NCBI GenBank assembly: GCA_029719485.1
Contig: CP120722.1
Span: forward strand, 310,001 to 374,000
Direction: 5' to 3'
DNA from: Kiritimatiellota bacterium B12222
Lineage (GTDB): Bacteria > Verrucomicrobiota > Kiritimatiellia > SS1-B-03-39 > UBA6053
Length of the DNA stretch: 64,000 bases
Part shown: piece after piece, positions 63,717 to 64,000 of the stretch
How positions within the stretch are numbered: the stretch's first letter is position 1
Layout: each line of letters opens with the position of its first letter
Translations under genes and position numbers: made by a program
Notes under the pieces: generated by a model
Told to the model about the DNA's origin: nothing
What the model saw: only the letters and a program-made list of their open reading frames with translations
Database searches by the model: none

Positions 63717-63754
63717 CACAGGCCTTCCTGCCTGTGTTCGCCCTGTTTTAGGGC
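63715..63754 (+). terminator. Two hairpins after the flavoprotein gene
   Basis: AACACAGGC-cttcct-GCCTGTGTT (63715-63738) overlaps the stop, followed by GCCCT-gtttt-AGGGC (63740-63754). No T run follows, so termination strength is doubtful. Confidence 0.45.
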
Positions 63755-63872
63755 CCTGAACCTGCCAAAAGGCAGCTCAGCAAAGGGGGCACCACCACAA
63801 CCAAACACGCAACCAAGCGCAGATCACATCCCCGCGCACCAAGCCCTGCTCTGGCAACTCTCTTCTCTGCCC

Positions 63873-64000
63873 TTACAGCACCGAGAAATCGGCAAACACG
63901 GCGTAGATCAACACCACAGCCAAGACCAAAATCCCTCCTACCAGCGGCGCATGTTTCCAAGGGGTAAGATTCACGGCACCGGCATCTTGATGTACCCAGG
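63873..64000 (-). CDS. C-terminus of a probable sodium:solute symporter
   Basis: The last 42 codons or so of a gene that continues past the right edge. The visible protein reads WVHQDAGAVNLTPWKHAPLV, then a membrane helix, then YAVFADFSVL and a stop at 63873. The hydrophilic loop followed by NLTPWKHAP and a final helix resembles the end of sodium:solute symporter-family proteins in this group of bacteria, from memory. The fragment is too short to be sure. Confidence 0.55.
   Translation of the reverse strand, partial: WVHQDAGAVNLTPWKHAPLVGGILVLAVVLIYAVFADFSVL

Noticed and set aside
63748-63960. Minus-strand frame of 70 codons at the right end
   Set aside because: It is rich in R, G and C without family resemblance and overlaps, in another frame, the symporter C-terminus that reads as real membrane protein.

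Overview
The window is ordinary bacterial chromosome of a Gram-negative organism, most likely from the PVC group (Verrucomicrobiota/Kiritimatiellota-like). This is inferred from the gene style, not from a marker gene: a GspG-like prepilin-type protein, a Ser/Thr kinase with DWG in place of DFG and a C-terminal membrane anchor, a zinc-ribbon/coiled-coil protein, an ECF sigma/anti-sigma pair of the PVC type, an LpxL-like lipid A acyltransferase, and intergenic repeats whose translations read as IQHRAAS-like nonsense. No ribosomal RNA, prophage, insertion sequence or CRISPR array was seen. Two tRNA genes are present (Leu-GAG and Lys-TTT, both with encoded CCA).

Layout. 0-8.3 kb: TPR-like protein (cut by the left edge), ECF sigma factor and anti-sigma-like protein, acetyl-CoA synthetase, adenosine deaminase, PurC, and a MerR-like protein coupled to a small membrane protein. 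8.5-16.4 kb: clpB with a good promoter, an ammonium transporter behind a near-perfect sigma-54 promoter, a membrane-anchored kinase, an IclR regulator with two matching operators coupled to a phytanoyl-CoA-dioxygenase-like enzyme, and tRNA-Leu. 16.5-25.7 kb: FKBP isomerase, a MauE/rhodanese pair, Bcp, a TIGR02757-family protein, asd, dps, an SGNH lipoprotein, a decayed membrane-protein gene, then an ArsR repressor with a 23-bp palindromic operator controlling an 809-residue CoA-disulfide reductase-rhodanese-TusA-DsrE fusion. 25.9-37.4 kb: prepilin pair, a DNA-ligase-like protein that has kept the outer domains and lost the catalytic core, DUF420, EEP and PHP phosphoesterases, a coiled-coil protein, a DUF3857/transglutaminase membrane protein, a TatD-like hydrolase with a small partner, VanZ, NTF2-like and DUF2062 proteins. 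37.5-45.2 kb: a SulP permease facing a four-gene cluster of two circularly permuted ATP-grasp proteins, alpha-E domains and a transglutaminase, interrupted by a 99-bp inverted-repeat element. 45.5-60.2 kb: a surface polysaccharide locus (UDP-glucose dehydrogenase, WlbA-like oxidase, five glycosyltransferase domains in four genes including a WecG-type enzyme, methyltransferase, Wzx, Wzy-like ligase/polymerase, sulfotransferase, TupA-like ATP-grasp, epimerase). This part looks more AT-rich than the rest and ends close to tRNA-Lys. 60.3-64 kb: a 39-residue small ORF, tRNA-Lys, an LpxL-like acyltransferase, a glutamate-synthase-small-subunit-like flavoprotein with ferredoxin domain, and the C-terminus of a probable sodium:solute symporter cut by the right edge.

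Working together. The strongest regulatory readings are sigma-54 to ammonium uptake, IclR to its coupled dioxygenase, and ArsR to reactive-sulfur handling. The ATP-grasp/alpha-E/transglutaminase cluster is a predicted peptide-synthesis or protein-tagging system of unknown product. The polysaccharide locus supplies nucleotide sugars, assembles, flips, polymerises and probably sulfates a surface glycan. All functions are read from sequence by eye; no search was run.
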